50,146 bases of DNA. It comes from a virus. The position numbers and the translations under genes were made by a program. The notes below the pieces were generated by a model. It had not been told where the DNA came from. It saw only the letters and a program-made list of their open reading frames with translations, and ran no database searches. The stretch is taken from IMG/VR virus record IMGVR_UViG_3300046515_000099, positions 1-50,146 of that record. One strand, 5' to 3'. Below are positions 21,497 through 29,243 of this stretch, in pieces; within the stretch, counting starts at the first letter, position 1, and each line of letters opens with the position of its first letter.

Positions 21497-21723
21497 GCCG
21501 CCGCGATTGGTACGACCGACGCATTGACAAGCGTGTCGCCCTGCAGATTGCAGAAGAGCAGGGAATTGTCGCGGACAGTACTTCGTATCGAGCCGACCTG
21601 GTCGGGCGGATTGCCTCCGGCGCAATCACATTGAGGGAGGGGCAGGAAGAGCTGCGCAAGGTGATTCGCGACGCCAAGAAGAATGGCAAGAAGACCCGCT
21701 CGCAGATATGGAGGTCGGCATGA
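21493..21723 (+). CDS. Hypothetical basic helical protein, 76 aa
   Basis: Starts MSRRDWYDRRIDKRVALQIA. Rich in Arg and Lys, probably all-helical, and could bind nucleic acid. It overlaps both neighbours by 4 bp. The family is not recognised. Confidence 0.55.
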   Translation: MSRRDWYDRRIDKRVALQIAEEQGIVADSTSYRADLVGRIASGAITLREGQEELRKVIRDAKKNGKKTRSQIWRSA

Positions 21724-21812
21724 AGATCATTAAGGCTCTTATCAGCGTCGCCGCGACGATGCTCGAGCACAGCTACCACTCCAACCCATGCGCGGTTCAG
21801 CATCATGTCTAG
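21720..21812 (+). CDS. 30-residue peptide before the homing endonuclease
   Basis: Reads MKIIKALISVAATMLEHSYH and ten more residues. The start overlaps the upstream stop (ATGA) and the end overlaps the endonuclease start by 8 bp. It may be a genuine small gene or the remnant of a gene cut off by the insertion of the endonuclease. Confidence 0.4.
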   Translation: MKIIKALISVAATMLEHSYHSNPCAVQHHV

Positions 21813-22320
21813 GCCATCAACTTTCAAATGCTCTCTAAGCGCAGAGATAATCCGAGACGTGCTTGATTATTGCCCTGAAACTGGTGTTTTTACCTGGAAA
21901 AACCCGACGTTCAGGACTGCCCGCCCAGGCGCGCCGGCTGGGCGGGCGAACAGGTCCGGTTACCTAATAATCAATATCAAAGGCTCTGCTTACATGGCTC
22001 ATCGGCTCGCATGGATTCACGTTCATGGATCCTGGCCGGAGCTTGAAATTGACCACATCAACGGAAGCAAGTCTGACAACCGCATCGAAAACCTCAGGCA
22101 GGTGACAACTCAAGAAAACGCCGAAAACCGGCGGCGCGCGCAAGTTACTAATCGATCAGGCTATCTAGGAGTTTCATGGAGGGAAAAAGAAAAGGGTTGG
22201 AAAGCGCAAATATCAACCAAAGGGAAAACTAAATGGCTCGGAGTATTTGAAACTCCAGAGCAGGCGCATCAGGCATACGTCGAGGCGAAGCGAAGAATCC
22301 ATAGTGGAGGAACGCTATGA
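21805..22320 (+). CDS. HNH homing endonuclease with AP2 domain
   Basis: 171 residues. Residues 10-60 are a small DNA-contact domain (DYCPETGVFTWKN, GYLIINIKG). The HNH motif is MAHRLAW (64-70), EIDHINGSKSDNRIENLRQV (81-100) with the H-N-H residues, and N103-N106. Residues 118-165 (SGYLGVSWREKEKGWKAQIS) are an AP2/ERF-type DNA-binding domain. Free-standing enzymes of this type cut phage DNA to spread themselves. It lies neatly between two genes with short overlaps, just before ninG. Base use is more AT-rich than its neighbours. Confidence 0.88.
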   Translation: MSRPSTFKCSLSAEIIRDVLDYCPETGVFTWKNPTFRTARPGAPAGRANRSGYLIINIKGSAYMAHRLAWIHVHGSWPELEIDHINGSKSDNRIENLRQVTTQENAENRRRAQVTNRSGYLGVSWREKEKGWKAQISTKGKTKWLGVFETPEQAHQAYVEAKRRIHSGGTL

Positions 22321-22982
22321 GCAGCCGATCGACGATGCCAAAGTCGCCGCCGGCGCGCCGGAAGAAGCGTTGCGTGAATGCCGCGTGCAACACCCAGTTC
22401 ATTCCCCAGCGCCTGGGCCAGAAAGTGTGTAGCCCATCCTGCGCACTGGCCGAAGCCAAGAACCCAGCGAATCAGGAGAAAGCCCGCAAGGCGCTGGCAG
22501 CGTTGGACCGTCAGGACATCAAGGTTCGCAAGGAAAAGCTGAAGACTCGCGCCGATCATATGAAGGACGCAGAGAAGGCAGTCCGCGACTACAGGCGCAA
22601 CTACGAGCTGAGCATCGGGAGCGGTTGCATCAGTTGCGGCGAGTCGCAGCAGGCAATCATCGCGGCTCAGGGCTGGAAGACTGGCGGCGCATTCGATGCG
22701 GGGCATTTCCTTGGCAAGGGTGCTCGCCCGGAGTTGCGCCTGGTTCCGGAAAATATCTGGCTGCAGTGCAAGGCCTGTAACTCCGGCTCATACATGCACG
22801 CCCGCAAGGGATACACGGTTTCTGTGGGTTTCAGGATTGGACTGATCGCACGCATCGGGCTGGAAGCAGTCGAGGCGCTGGAAGCTGACCACGAGCCGCG
22901 CAAGTACACGATTGAAGATTTGAAGGCCATCAAGGCCGAGTACCGGGCAAAGACCAAAGAGCTGAAGGGGAGAGCGGCGTGA
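22317..22982 (+). CDS. ninG: NinG/Rap-like recombination nuclease
   Basis: 221 residues. A zinc-finger-like N-terminus (RCVNAACNTQF, KVCSPSCA) is followed by a Lys/Arg-rich helix (AEKAVRDYRRNYEL). The NinG signature is CISCGESQQ, GAFDAGHFLGKGARPELRLV and NIWLQCKACNSG. Lambda Rap (NinG) cuts recombination junctions. It starts with an ATGA overlap with the homing endonuclease. Confidence 0.92.
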   Translation: MSSRSTMPKSPPARRKKRCVNAACNTQFIPQRLGQKVCSPSCALAEAKNPANQEKARKALAALDRQDIKVRKEKLKTRADHMKDAEKAVRDYRRNYELSIGSGCISCGESQQAIIAAQGWKTGGAFDAGHFLGKGARPELRLVPENIWLQCKACNSGSYMHARKGYTVSVGFRIGLIARIGLEAVEALEADHEPRKYTIEDLKAIKAEYRAKTKELKGRAA

Positions 22983-23575
22983 TGATCAACTTGAATTCGG
23001 CAAGACTCGCATGGCACGACGCTCTGTACACGCCATGGGATAGCCAGGGCGCGCACATCGAGCAGATCGGCTTGCTCGGCTGCTCGGTGCAGAAGACCGA
23101 GAAGTCCGTGAACAGCCGCCATGCTATGCACCAATCGATATCGGCGCGCATCCAGCACGCCATCGCCACGCTGCCTGCTCATCTGCAGGCGTTCGGCAAC
23201 TTCATGTACAGCCCGATTGCTACGGTCGACGACAAGGAAGAGGCGGACGACGCGGTGTTCATGGCTGCGTATCACGCCGGGCCAAAAATGTACGCCAAGA
23301 AATTCGAGAAGGCTCGACTGGTTGCCCAGGGCGTGCTGCACCGCTATCGCCGGATGCACCAGGGCGGCCAGAGTGAAGGGGTTGATCCGTGCCCATCGCC
23401 GGAGGCGTTCCGCTCATGGCTGCTGAGCGTGCTCGGTTTGGAGCTATCGTCCGAGCAGTGGACCCGAGAATGGGAGGGCTTCATTCAGGCCTGTTTCAAC
23501 GCTTGCAACGACCTCGACAAAGCAGCGCTCGTGCCTGTCTCTTTGGCGATAAAAGAGATGAAAATTGCTGCTTGA
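22982..23575 (+). CDS. Probable late-gene regulator in the Q position
   Basis: 197 residues starting MINLNSARLAWHDALYTPWD. The first part has polar helices (SVNSRHAMHQSISARIQHAI). The second has MYAKKFEKARLVAQGVLHRY and SPEAFRSWLLSVLGLELSSE. It is the last gene of the rightward early operon, directly after ninG and before terminators and the lysis/packaging genes, where lambdoid phages carry the antiterminator Q. I infer this role mainly from position. I see no clear zinc finger. The ATG at 22982 shares one base with the ninG stop. Confidence 0.55.
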   Translation: MINLNSARLAWHDALYTPWDSQGAHIEQIGLLGCSVQKTEKSVNSRHAMHQSISARIQHAIATLPAHLQAFGNFMYSPIATVDDKEEADDAVFMAAYHAGPKMYAKKFEKARLVAQGVLHRYRRMHQGGQSEGVDPCPSPEAFRSWLLSVLGLELSSEQWTREWEGFIQACFNACNDLDKAALVPVSLAIKEMKIAA

Positions 23576-23645
23576 CGACAAATGTCCGGCTCAGGCATTA
23601 TCCGCTCCATCGTGACAATTTCGCCTCTGGCGAATTTCACCAGAG

Positions 23646-23670
23646 GCCTCGCCAAGTGCGGGGCTTTTTT
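23646..23670 (+). terminator. Terminator after the early rightward operon
   Basis: GCCTCGCCAAGTGCGGGGC (one G-T pair) followed by six T. It marks the end of the early operon and a possible site of late antitermination. Confidence 0.8.
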
Positions 23671-23707
23671 GTGGGTTAGCGAAAACCAAACCTCCGAGGA
23701 TTGCTGA

Positions 23708-24001
23708 ATGATGATGAAGCGACTGACCGTATATCTGGGGCTCGCGCTCGCCGCCTGCCTGTCCTGTTTCTCTGTGACTGCGCTGGCCGATCCAGTGACT
23801 TCGGCGTATCACGCCGTCCGCTACATGGGCGAGCCACAGGGCGTAGCGATCAAGCGCCTGGAACTGACACTGGTCGCGTGGCGAACGGGTAGTCAAACCA
23901 CCGACGAAGCTCTGAAGTCCAATCTGCGCGCTTCCAGCAACCACTTTGAAATGGTCTCGGCCAAGCCCAAGCCTGAAAGCTTCGCGCTGCAGATCTGCTG
24001 A
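23708..24001 (+). CDS. Small secreted protein
   Basis: 97 residues. The signal peptide is MMMKRLTVYLGLALAACLSC through ALA (about 28), with probable cleavage before DPVTSAYH. The mature part is about 70 residues with one cysteine near the end. It is flanked by a terminator on each side, so it is a single-gene unit that could be expressed from the prophage. It is likely periplasmic. The function is unknown. Confidence 0.65.
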   Translation: MMMKRLTVYLGLALAACLSCFSVTALADPVTSAYHAVRYMGEPQGVAIKRLELTLVAWRTGSQTTDEALKSNLRASSNHFEMVSAKPKPESFALQIC

Positions 24002-24022
24002 ATACGCCTGAAGTAAGGCAAG

Positions 24023-24054
24023 AAAAAGCCCGGACGCCATGCCGGGCTTTTTTT
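24023..24054 (+). terminator. Terminator after the secreted protein
   Basis: AAAAAGCCCGG...CCGGGC followed by seven T, 21 bp after the stop codon. The A-tract on the other side makes it potentially bidirectional. Confidence 0.9.
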
Positions 24055-24197
24055 GTACCTCCGAGGAAAGCCGCTACGCAGTGGATGCTTTCCCGGATGT
24101 ATCTGTTTCCCTAATCCCTCGGAACCTCTGATTGCCATGTTCGGCGAGGGCCTTATTAGTCCCTGAATCCATCGTGCTGCTCCTCCAGCGCTCCTTT

Positions 24198-24221
24198 GCC
24201 CGTCTCCTTGCGGGCGTTTTT
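24198..24221 (+). terminator. Terminator-like hairpin before the membrane protein gene
   Basis: GCCCGTCTCCTTGCGGGC then GTTTTT. It ends 14 bp before the ATG at 24236. Confidence 0.65.
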
Positions 24222-24235
24222 ATTCCGGAAAGCCC

Positions 24236-24544
24236 ATGACAGACGTATCCCGTATCGCTGACAGCACGGTGTTTAAAATCGTCGTGCCTGTCCTCCAGAC
24301 GATCCTGTCTGCTGCTGCGATTGGCGCGTTCGTGTATGTCGTGGGCTCGCTGTCCACGCTTCAGGCCTCGCTGAACGCATACCAGACCAGCCAGGCGCTG
24401 CTGACTCAACGAGTCGACTCCCTCGAGCGCTCGCGCGATGCCGGTGACAAGTTCATCGACACCCTGCGCAGCTCAGACCAACGTCAGGACTTCCGCTTGG
24501 ACTCGCTCACCGAAATGGTCAAGTCGTTCGGACGGCCAAAGTGA
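24236..24544 (+). CDS. Membrane protein with periplasmic coiled coil (i-spanin- or XhlA-like)
   Basis: 102 residues. An N-terminal polar helix is followed by one membrane span at about 16-40 (VLQTILSAAAIGAFVYVVGS) and a coiled coil (SLNAYQTSQALLTQRVDSLE onward) to the end. This topology fits an inner-membrane spanin-type or haemolysin XhlA-type lysis protein. The next gene, a lipoprotein, starts at its stop codon (GTGA overlap), the pairing expected of i-spanin/o-spanin genes. Because an Rz/Rz1 pair also exists at 47881, the role here is uncertain. Confidence 0.55.
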   Translation: MTDVSRIADSTVFKIVVPVLQTILSAAAIGAFVYVVGSLSTLQASLNAYQTSQALLTQRVDSLERSRDAGDKFIDTLRSSDQRQDFRLDSLTEMVKSFGRPK

Positions 24545-24789
24545 GGTGCGCACTGGTTGTGGTGCTGTTGCTTGCCGGCTGCGCGCCGAGAGAAGTGATC
24601 CAGCCAGGACGCCCGGTGTCGCACACGACAATCAACCGTTACACCTCGGCGCCAAGCGATTGCCCCAAGCCAACGACCAAAGACACGGAATTGCGCCGCG
24701 TGACGGCCAGCCGTGACGAATGGAAGCGATACGCCGAAAGCCTCGAAAAACTCATTCCCTCGGACGCAGAACATGGCCCTCATCCCTGA
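24541..24789 (+). CDS. Small lipoprotein coupled to the membrane protein
   Basis: 82 residues starting with GTG, which overlaps the upstream TGA. The signal peptide ends in the lipobox LLAGC (Cys14), followed by a Pro-containing stretch (REVIQPGRPVSHT) and a helix. An outer-membrane lipoprotein next to a single-span coiled-coil protein suggests a spanin-like pair. It overlaps the following holin gene by 17 bp. Confidence 0.6.
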   Translation: MRCALVVVLLLAGCAPREVIQPGRPVSHTTINRYTSAPSDCPKPTTKDTELRRVTASRDEWKRYAESLEKLIPSDAEHGPHP

Positions 24790-24994
24790 ATGGCGGAAAG
24801 CCTGGCGAATGACCAGTGTGCAGCTCGCCGCATTGATTGCTGCGGTCAACGCTGCCGCCCTTGGGTGGTCGGGATTTCAAGGGGTAGCGAGCCCGGTGGT
24901 GTTCGCATCGGTGAACTTGGCGCTCAGTGTTGCGCTTGCCGTAGCGAGGGTGGTGCAGCAGTCAAAGCTGCATGATCCTCCGACCGACCAGTAG
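24773..24994 (+). CDS. Phage holin-type small membrane protein
   Basis: 73 residues starting MALIPEWRKAWRMTSVQLAA, with two hydrophobic spans (about 14-33 and 41-60) and a polar tail. IPEWRKAWRM-S-VQ is the typical start of a Pseudomonas/Burkholderia phage holin family. Holins collect in the inner membrane and open it to end the infection. It lies well away from the endolysin at 47372, unlike lambda. Confidence 0.75.
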   Translation: MALIPEWRKAWRMTSVQLAALIAAVNAAALGWSGFQGVASPVVFASVNLALSVALAVARVVQQSKLHDPPTDQ

Positions 24995-25031
24995 CGCGCC
25001 ACAAAATCAGGTGCGTCCGTTTCGTGGCGCG
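24995..25031. repeat. Inverted repeat CGCGCCAC / GTGGCGCG
   Basis: Perfect 8-bp arms at 24995-25002 and 25024-25031 fill the gap after the holin gene. No T-run follows, so it is a stable mRNA hairpin or an operator, not a classic terminator. Confidence 0.6.
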
Positions 25032-25040
25032 GAGTAAACC

Positions 25041-25295
25041 ATGAGCAAACTCAATGTCGTCACCTTCGAGCGTGAGGGCTGGCGTGATGCGGTTCGAACG
25101 CTACGGAAGATTGCCGATGACCTTGAAGCCGGGGTTCACCCGGAATGCACCGTAGGCGCGCTGACCCTCATAGGGCCTAAAGGACAAGTGACTGTGTTCG
25201 GCCTCGGTCCAAAGTGCGACGACCTGCAATGCCTAGGTGCGATGCGCTTAGGTGAGCAGAAGGTGATTGATGTGCTGCTCGATACTGACGACTGA
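25041..25295 (+). CDS. Hypothetical protein, 84 aa
   Basis: Starts MSKLNVVTFEREGWRDAVRT after GGAG. A helix RTLRKIADDLEAG is followed by beta strands (ALTLIGPKGQVTVFGLG). The end is acidic. It lies ahead of the metallopeptidase and terminase. The family is not recognised. Confidence 0.6.
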   Translation: MSKLNVVTFEREGWRDAVRTLRKIADDLEAGVHPECTVGALTLIGPKGQVTVFGLGPKCDDLQCLGAMRLGEQKVIDVLLDTDD

Positions 25296-25304
25296 GGATT
25301 TCCT

Positions 25305-25928
25305 GTGGACAGGCCGACACCTCCAGCAGCACTGCTTGAGCTGTCAGAACTCTCCATGCTCGGCATCCGCCTAACTCCTGCCCCGGATGTGTGGGACTGG
25401 ATCACTGAGCAGATCCTCACTGATACCGGAAGCATCCATAACCCAGACCATGCCCATCTGATCGATGCGCCTATTCGCATCTTGTGGGCATCCTCTGCAT
25501 TCGATAAACAAGGTCGCACGGTGTTGGGTCAAGCCGAACAAGTCGCCTTCCGTGCAGGGGGTTGGCAGAAGGCCCGACAGGAGCAACAGATGGTTGACTG
25601 GTTCGGTGAAGTGCCGGACTTCCTCATCACTCTGGCTGCCGACTACTGCGCCCAATGCACTGACGCTGAGTTCTGCGCACTGGTGGAGCATGAGCTCTAT
25701 CACATCGCACAGAAGCTCGATCAGTACGGGGCGCCCAAGTTCAAACAGGACGGTTCGCCCAGCCTGATCATGCGTGGCCACGACGTCGAAGAGTTCGTAG
25801 GTGTGGTCCGTCGCTATGGGGCGAGCGCTGAGGTTCAGGCCATGGTCGACGCTGCAAACAAACCCGCCGAGGTGGGGAAATTGAACATTTCGAGGGCCTG
25901 CGGAACCTGTCTACTCAAGTCTGCCTGA
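25305..25928 (+). CDS. Putative zinc metallopeptidase
   Basis: 207 residues starting at GTG after GAGGATT. The zincin motif EHELYH (128-133, the HExxH form) and a further acidic residue downstream (DVEEF) match the putative phage metallopeptidase family found next to terminase genes. PIRILWASSAFDKQGRTVLG and PDFLITLAADYC are other family-like parts. The substrate is unknown; a role in head maturation or in late host modification are both possible. ISRACGTCLL at the C-terminus adds a cysteine pair. Confidence 0.75.
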   Translation: MDRPTPPAALLELSELSMLGIRLTPAPDVWDWITEQILTDTGSIHNPDHAHLIDAPIRILWASSAFDKQGRTVLGQAEQVAFRAGGWQKARQEQQMVDWFGEVPDFLITLAADYCAQCTDAEFCALVEHELYHIAQKLDQYGAPKFKQDGSPSLIMRGHDVEEFVGVVRRYGASAEVQAMVDAANKPAEVGKLNISRACGTCLLKSA

Positions 25929-25959
25929 CCCATGACAGATCTAAGACGGAATCCAGCCT

Positions 25960-26421
25960 ATGGCAACCCTGAGCAATGAGGTGAAGGCCTTTATCGTTCA
26001 GGCGCTGGCCTGTTTCGATACTCCCTCACAGGTGTCGGCAGCCGTCCGAGAGGAATTCGGCATAGAGGTGACGCGGCAGAAGTGCGAAGCCCATGACCCG
26101 ACAAAGCGAGCCGGTAGAGACCTGGCCAAGCGCTGGGTGACGCTGTTCGAGGACACCCGTAAAAGATTTCGGGAAGAAACCGCCGATATCCCGATTGCCA
26201 ATCGCGCCTACCGCCTGCGCGCGCTGGGCAGAATGGTCGAGAAGGTGGAGGGCATGCGTAACTATGGGCTGGCCATGCAATTGCTGGAGCAGGCGGCGAA
26301 GGAGGCGGGTGACATGTACGTCAACCGCCATCGCCGTGACGAGCCTGAGGATGAGCCGGCTGTGCCAACCCGCATCCAGGTAGATGTCGTGGATGCGAGG
26401 AAGCAGAATGCCGAGCCTTAA
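25960..26421 (+). CDS. Terminase small subunit (DUF2280-like)
   Basis: 153 residues. LSNEVKAFIVQALACFDTPS and VSAAVREEFGIEVTRQKCEA form the HTH start typical of DUF2280 proteins, followed by FRAE-type helices (NRAYRLRALGRMVEKVEGMR). Position directly before the large subunit with a 14-bp overlap supports the role of packaging-site recognition. The acidic tail may contact the large subunit. Confidence 0.8.
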   Translation: MATLSNEVKAFIVQALACFDTPSQVSAAVREEFGIEVTRQKCEAHDPTKRAGRDLAKRWVTLFEDTRKRFREETADIPIANRAYRLRALGRMVEKVEGMRNYGLAMQLLEQAAKEAGDMYVNRHRRDEPEDEPAVPTRIQVDVVDARKQNAEP

Positions 26422-27703
26422 CGTCCCGCAAGCGCGCTTTCTCAGGATGGAGAACAAATTTCGGGCCTTCGTGGCAGGGTTTGGATCAGGTAAGACCTGG
26501 GTCGGGTGCTCGGCGCTCAGTAAGCATTTCATGGAGTGGCCGGCAGTCAATGCAGGGTACTTCGCGCCAACCTACCCGCAGATCCGAGACATCTTTTATC
26601 CGACGATGGATGAGGTGGCCTACGACTGGGGCCTGAAGACGAAGATTAATCAGGCGAACCATGAGGTTCACATCTACAGCGGTCGCCAGTACCGCGGTAC
26701 GGTGATCTGCCGGTCGATGGAGAAGCCCCAAACCATTGTGGGCTTCAAGATCGGCCATGCCCTGGTCGACGAATTGGACGTGCTGACAGCCATCAAGGCT
26801 CAGCAGGCATGGCGCAAGATTATTGCTCGGATGCGTTACAACGTTTCGGGCCTGAAAAACGGTGTGGATGTCACAACCACGCCCGAAGGCTTCAAATTCG
26901 TATACCAGCAGTTCGTCAAGCAGCTACGCGAGAAGCCTTCGCTGGCAGACATGTACGGCTTGGTTCAGGCGAGCACGTTCGACAACGAGCTGAACCTGCC
27001 TGCCGACTACATCCCTTCGCTGATGGAGTCTTACCCCGAGCAATTGATCCAGGCGTATCTGGACGGTCAGTTCGTCAACCTGACGTCCGGCTCGATCTAT
27101 CACGCCTACGACCGCAAGCTGAACCAGTGTTTCGACACCGTCCAGGCTGGCGAGCCGTTGTTCGTCGGGATGGACTTCAACGTCGGCAAGATGTCAGCCA
27201 TCACGCATGTGAAGCGCGACGGGTTGCCCCGGGCGGTTGATGAGTTGATGGACGGCTACGACACGCCAGACATGATCAAGCGCATCAAGGAGCGGTATTG
27301 GCGGTACGACGGCAACCAGTTCCAGAAAACCTGCGAAATTAGGGTTTATCCGGATGCCTCGGGCGATTCGCGCAAGTCGGTGAACGCCAGCACCACGGAT
27401 ATCGCGCTGATGAAGCAGGCCGGGCTCACAGTTATCGCGCCAGCGGCAAACCCGCCCGTAAAGGATCGGATCAACGCCATGAATGCCATGTTTCGCAACG
27501 CGGTCGGCGAGCGCCGGTACTTGGTCAATCCGTTCACCTGCCCGACATACGCCGACTGCCTTGAGCAGCAGGTGTGGGCGGCCAATGGTGAGCCTGACAA
27601 GAGCCAGGGTAATGACCACCCGAACGATGCTGGCGGCTACTTCATCCACAAAGAATTTCCGATCGTGAAACGCACCGCCTCCACTGAATCCCTGAGTATT
27701 TGA
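26408..27703 (+). CDS. Terminase large subunit
   Basis: 431 residues, the ATP-driven DNA packaging motor and nuclease. Walker A is FVAGFGSGKTW (21-31), Walker B is HALVDELDVL with D121-E122, and the coupling motif TTTPEGF is near 156-162. The nuclease domain begins at FVGMDFNVGK (252-261, Asp256). The ATG at 26408 follows GAGGAAG and overlaps the small subunit gene. The length is normal. Confidence 0.93.
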   Translation: MPSLNVPQARFLRMENKFRAFVAGFGSGKTWVGCSALSKHFMEWPAVNAGYFAPTYPQIRDIFYPTMDEVAYDWGLKTKINQANHEVHIYSGRQYRGTVICRSMEKPQTIVGFKIGHALVDELDVLTAIKAQQAWRKIIARMRYNVSGLKNGVDVTTTPEGFKFVYQQFVKQLREKPSLADMYGLVQASTFDNELNLPADYIPSLMESYPEQLIQAYLDGQFVNLTSGSIYHAYDRKLNQCFDTVQAGEPLFVGMDFNVGKMSAITHVKRDGLPRAVDELMDGYDTPDMIKRIKERYWRYDGNQFQKTCEIRVYPDASGDSRKSVNASTTDIALMKQAGLTVIAPAANPPVKDRINAMNAMFRNAVGERRYLVNPFTCPTYADCLEQQVWAANGEPDKSQGNDHPNDAGGYFIHKEFPIVKRTASTESLSI

Positions 27704-27704
27704 C

Positions 27705-29120
27705 ATGAGTGATGACCCAAGCAAAACGCTACCGGCAGTTGATGCTATGCGTGAAAACTGGGCCGTTGTCGACGCGTTGATGGGTGGAACCCGGGCGATG
27801 CGCAAGGCTGGCGCCAAGCTGCTGCCCAAATTCCCGAAGGAAGACGACGAAACCTACAACCGGCGGATTTCAAGCTCGACGCTTCTGCCTGCATACAGCG
27901 AGACGGTGCAGAACATGACCGGCCGCGTCTTCGCCGAGCCGATCACGCTGGGCGACGATGTACCCAAGCCGATAGTCGAGCACGCCGAGAACTTCGACCG
28001 GCAGGGAAACAACCTGCAGGTCTGGGCGCAGACATTCTTTTCCTGCGGCCTGTCTCACGGGCTCGTGCATGCCCTGGTCGAGTATCCGAAAACGACCGAT
28101 GAAGAGGGCAATCCTCGCATCAAGACGAAAGCAGACGAGAAGTCTGCAGGCGTTCGCCCGTACGTGGTGATGATCTACCCCGATCAGGTGCTTGGTTGGC
28201 GATCGGATGCATCCACTGGCGCCCATGTCCTGACCCAGTTCCGGTATATGGAGATGGTCGAGGAGAACGACGGTGCCTTCGCGGTTAAGACCATTCCCCA
28301 GGTCCGCGTGTTGGAGCCTGGCAGATGGTCAACCTACCGCGAAGTCGAGACGCAGGATCGGCGCAAGGAATGGCAGCTGCACGACGAAGGCACGAACACG
28401 CTGACGCAGATCCCGCTGACCACCTTCTACACAAAACGCACCGGTTTCATGACGGCGACACCGCCACTCATGGAACTTGGGCATCTGAACGTCAAGCATT
28501 GGCAGTCGCAGAGCGATCAGGACAACATCCTGCATGTCGCCCGCGTACCCATGCTGGCCGTGATCGGTATTGAGGACGACACCTGGAACCTCGTTGTCGG
28601 CACGAGCAATGCCACAAAGTTGCCGAAAGACGGTGATATGAAGTGGGTGGAGCACACCGGCGCAGCCATTCAGGCTGGACGGGATTCGCTTCACGACCTG
28701 GTCGACGATATGCGCTTGGCTGGTGCCAAGCTGATCCAGAAGGAAAACACCGGGGTCAAAACGGCCACCCAGGCCGAGGACGAAGCCGCCGAAGAGCTGA
28801 GCCCACTGCAAACCATGGCCGGCCAGTTCGAAGACGCGCTCGATCAGGTCTTGCAGTACTTCGCGCTGTGGACCTCTGAAAAAGAAGGTGGGCACGTCAA
28901 GGTCAACGGCAACTTCGATGTCGACTTTGCACCTGAAATCACGATTCCGATGCTCGTCAACATGGCCACGAACGGACAAATCTCGGATGAGACGCTATTC
29001 GGCGAGGTTCAGCGGCGCGGAATGCTGAAGGACGATCTGACCTGGAAGGATGAGCTTGTGAAGCTGAAGGCTCAGCCGCTCAAGCCGACACAGGTCAAGC
29101 AGATCCCGATCCACGAATGA
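27705..29120 (+). CDS. Portal protein (DUF4055 family)
   Basis: 471 residues, starting one base after the terminase stop. RISSSTLLPAYSETVQNMTG and FAEPITL near residue 50-80, RPYVVMIYPDQVLGW, and the ATQAEDEAAEELSPLQTMAG helix (about 350-370) fit the DUF4055 portal family. It forms the dodecameric ring through which DNA enters and to which the tail joins. Confidence 0.82.
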   Translation: MSDDPSKTLPAVDAMRENWAVVDALMGGTRAMRKAGAKLLPKFPKEDDETYNRRISSSTLLPAYSETVQNMTGRVFAEPITLGDDVPKPIVEHAENFDRQGNNLQVWAQTFFSCGLSHGLVHALVEYPKTTDEEGNPRIKTKADEKSAGVRPYVVMIYPDQVLGWRSDASTGAHVLTQFRYMEMVEENDGAFAVKTIPQVRVLEPGRWSTYREVETQDRRKEWQLHDEGTNTLTQIPLTTFYTKRTGFMTATPPLMELGHLNVKHWQSQSDQDNILHVARVPMLAVIGIEDDTWNLVVGTSNATKLPKDGDMKWVEHTGAAIQAGRDSLHDLVDDMRLAGAKLIQKENTGVKTATQAEDEAAEELSPLQTMAGQFEDALDQVLQYFALWTSEKEGGHVKVNGNFDVDFAPEITIPMLVNMATNGQISDETLFGEVQRRGMLKDDLTWKDELVKLKAQPLKPTQVKQIPIHE

Positions 29121-29139
29121 CCCGAAACACTGATCACCA

Positions 29140-29166
29140 GCCCTGGCACTTGCCGGGGCTTTTTTA
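29140..29166 (+). terminator. Terminator-like hairpin after the portal gene
   Basis: GCCCTGGCA-CT-TGCCGGGGC (9-bp stem, one G-T pair) followed by seven T. Confidence 0.8.
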
Positions 29167-29243
29167 TGGGTGCGATTCCTGATGGATAGCGCCGCGCTGG
29201 GCCGGATGGCTCAACAAATGGGCGGATGCCCGGAGAAGCATCA

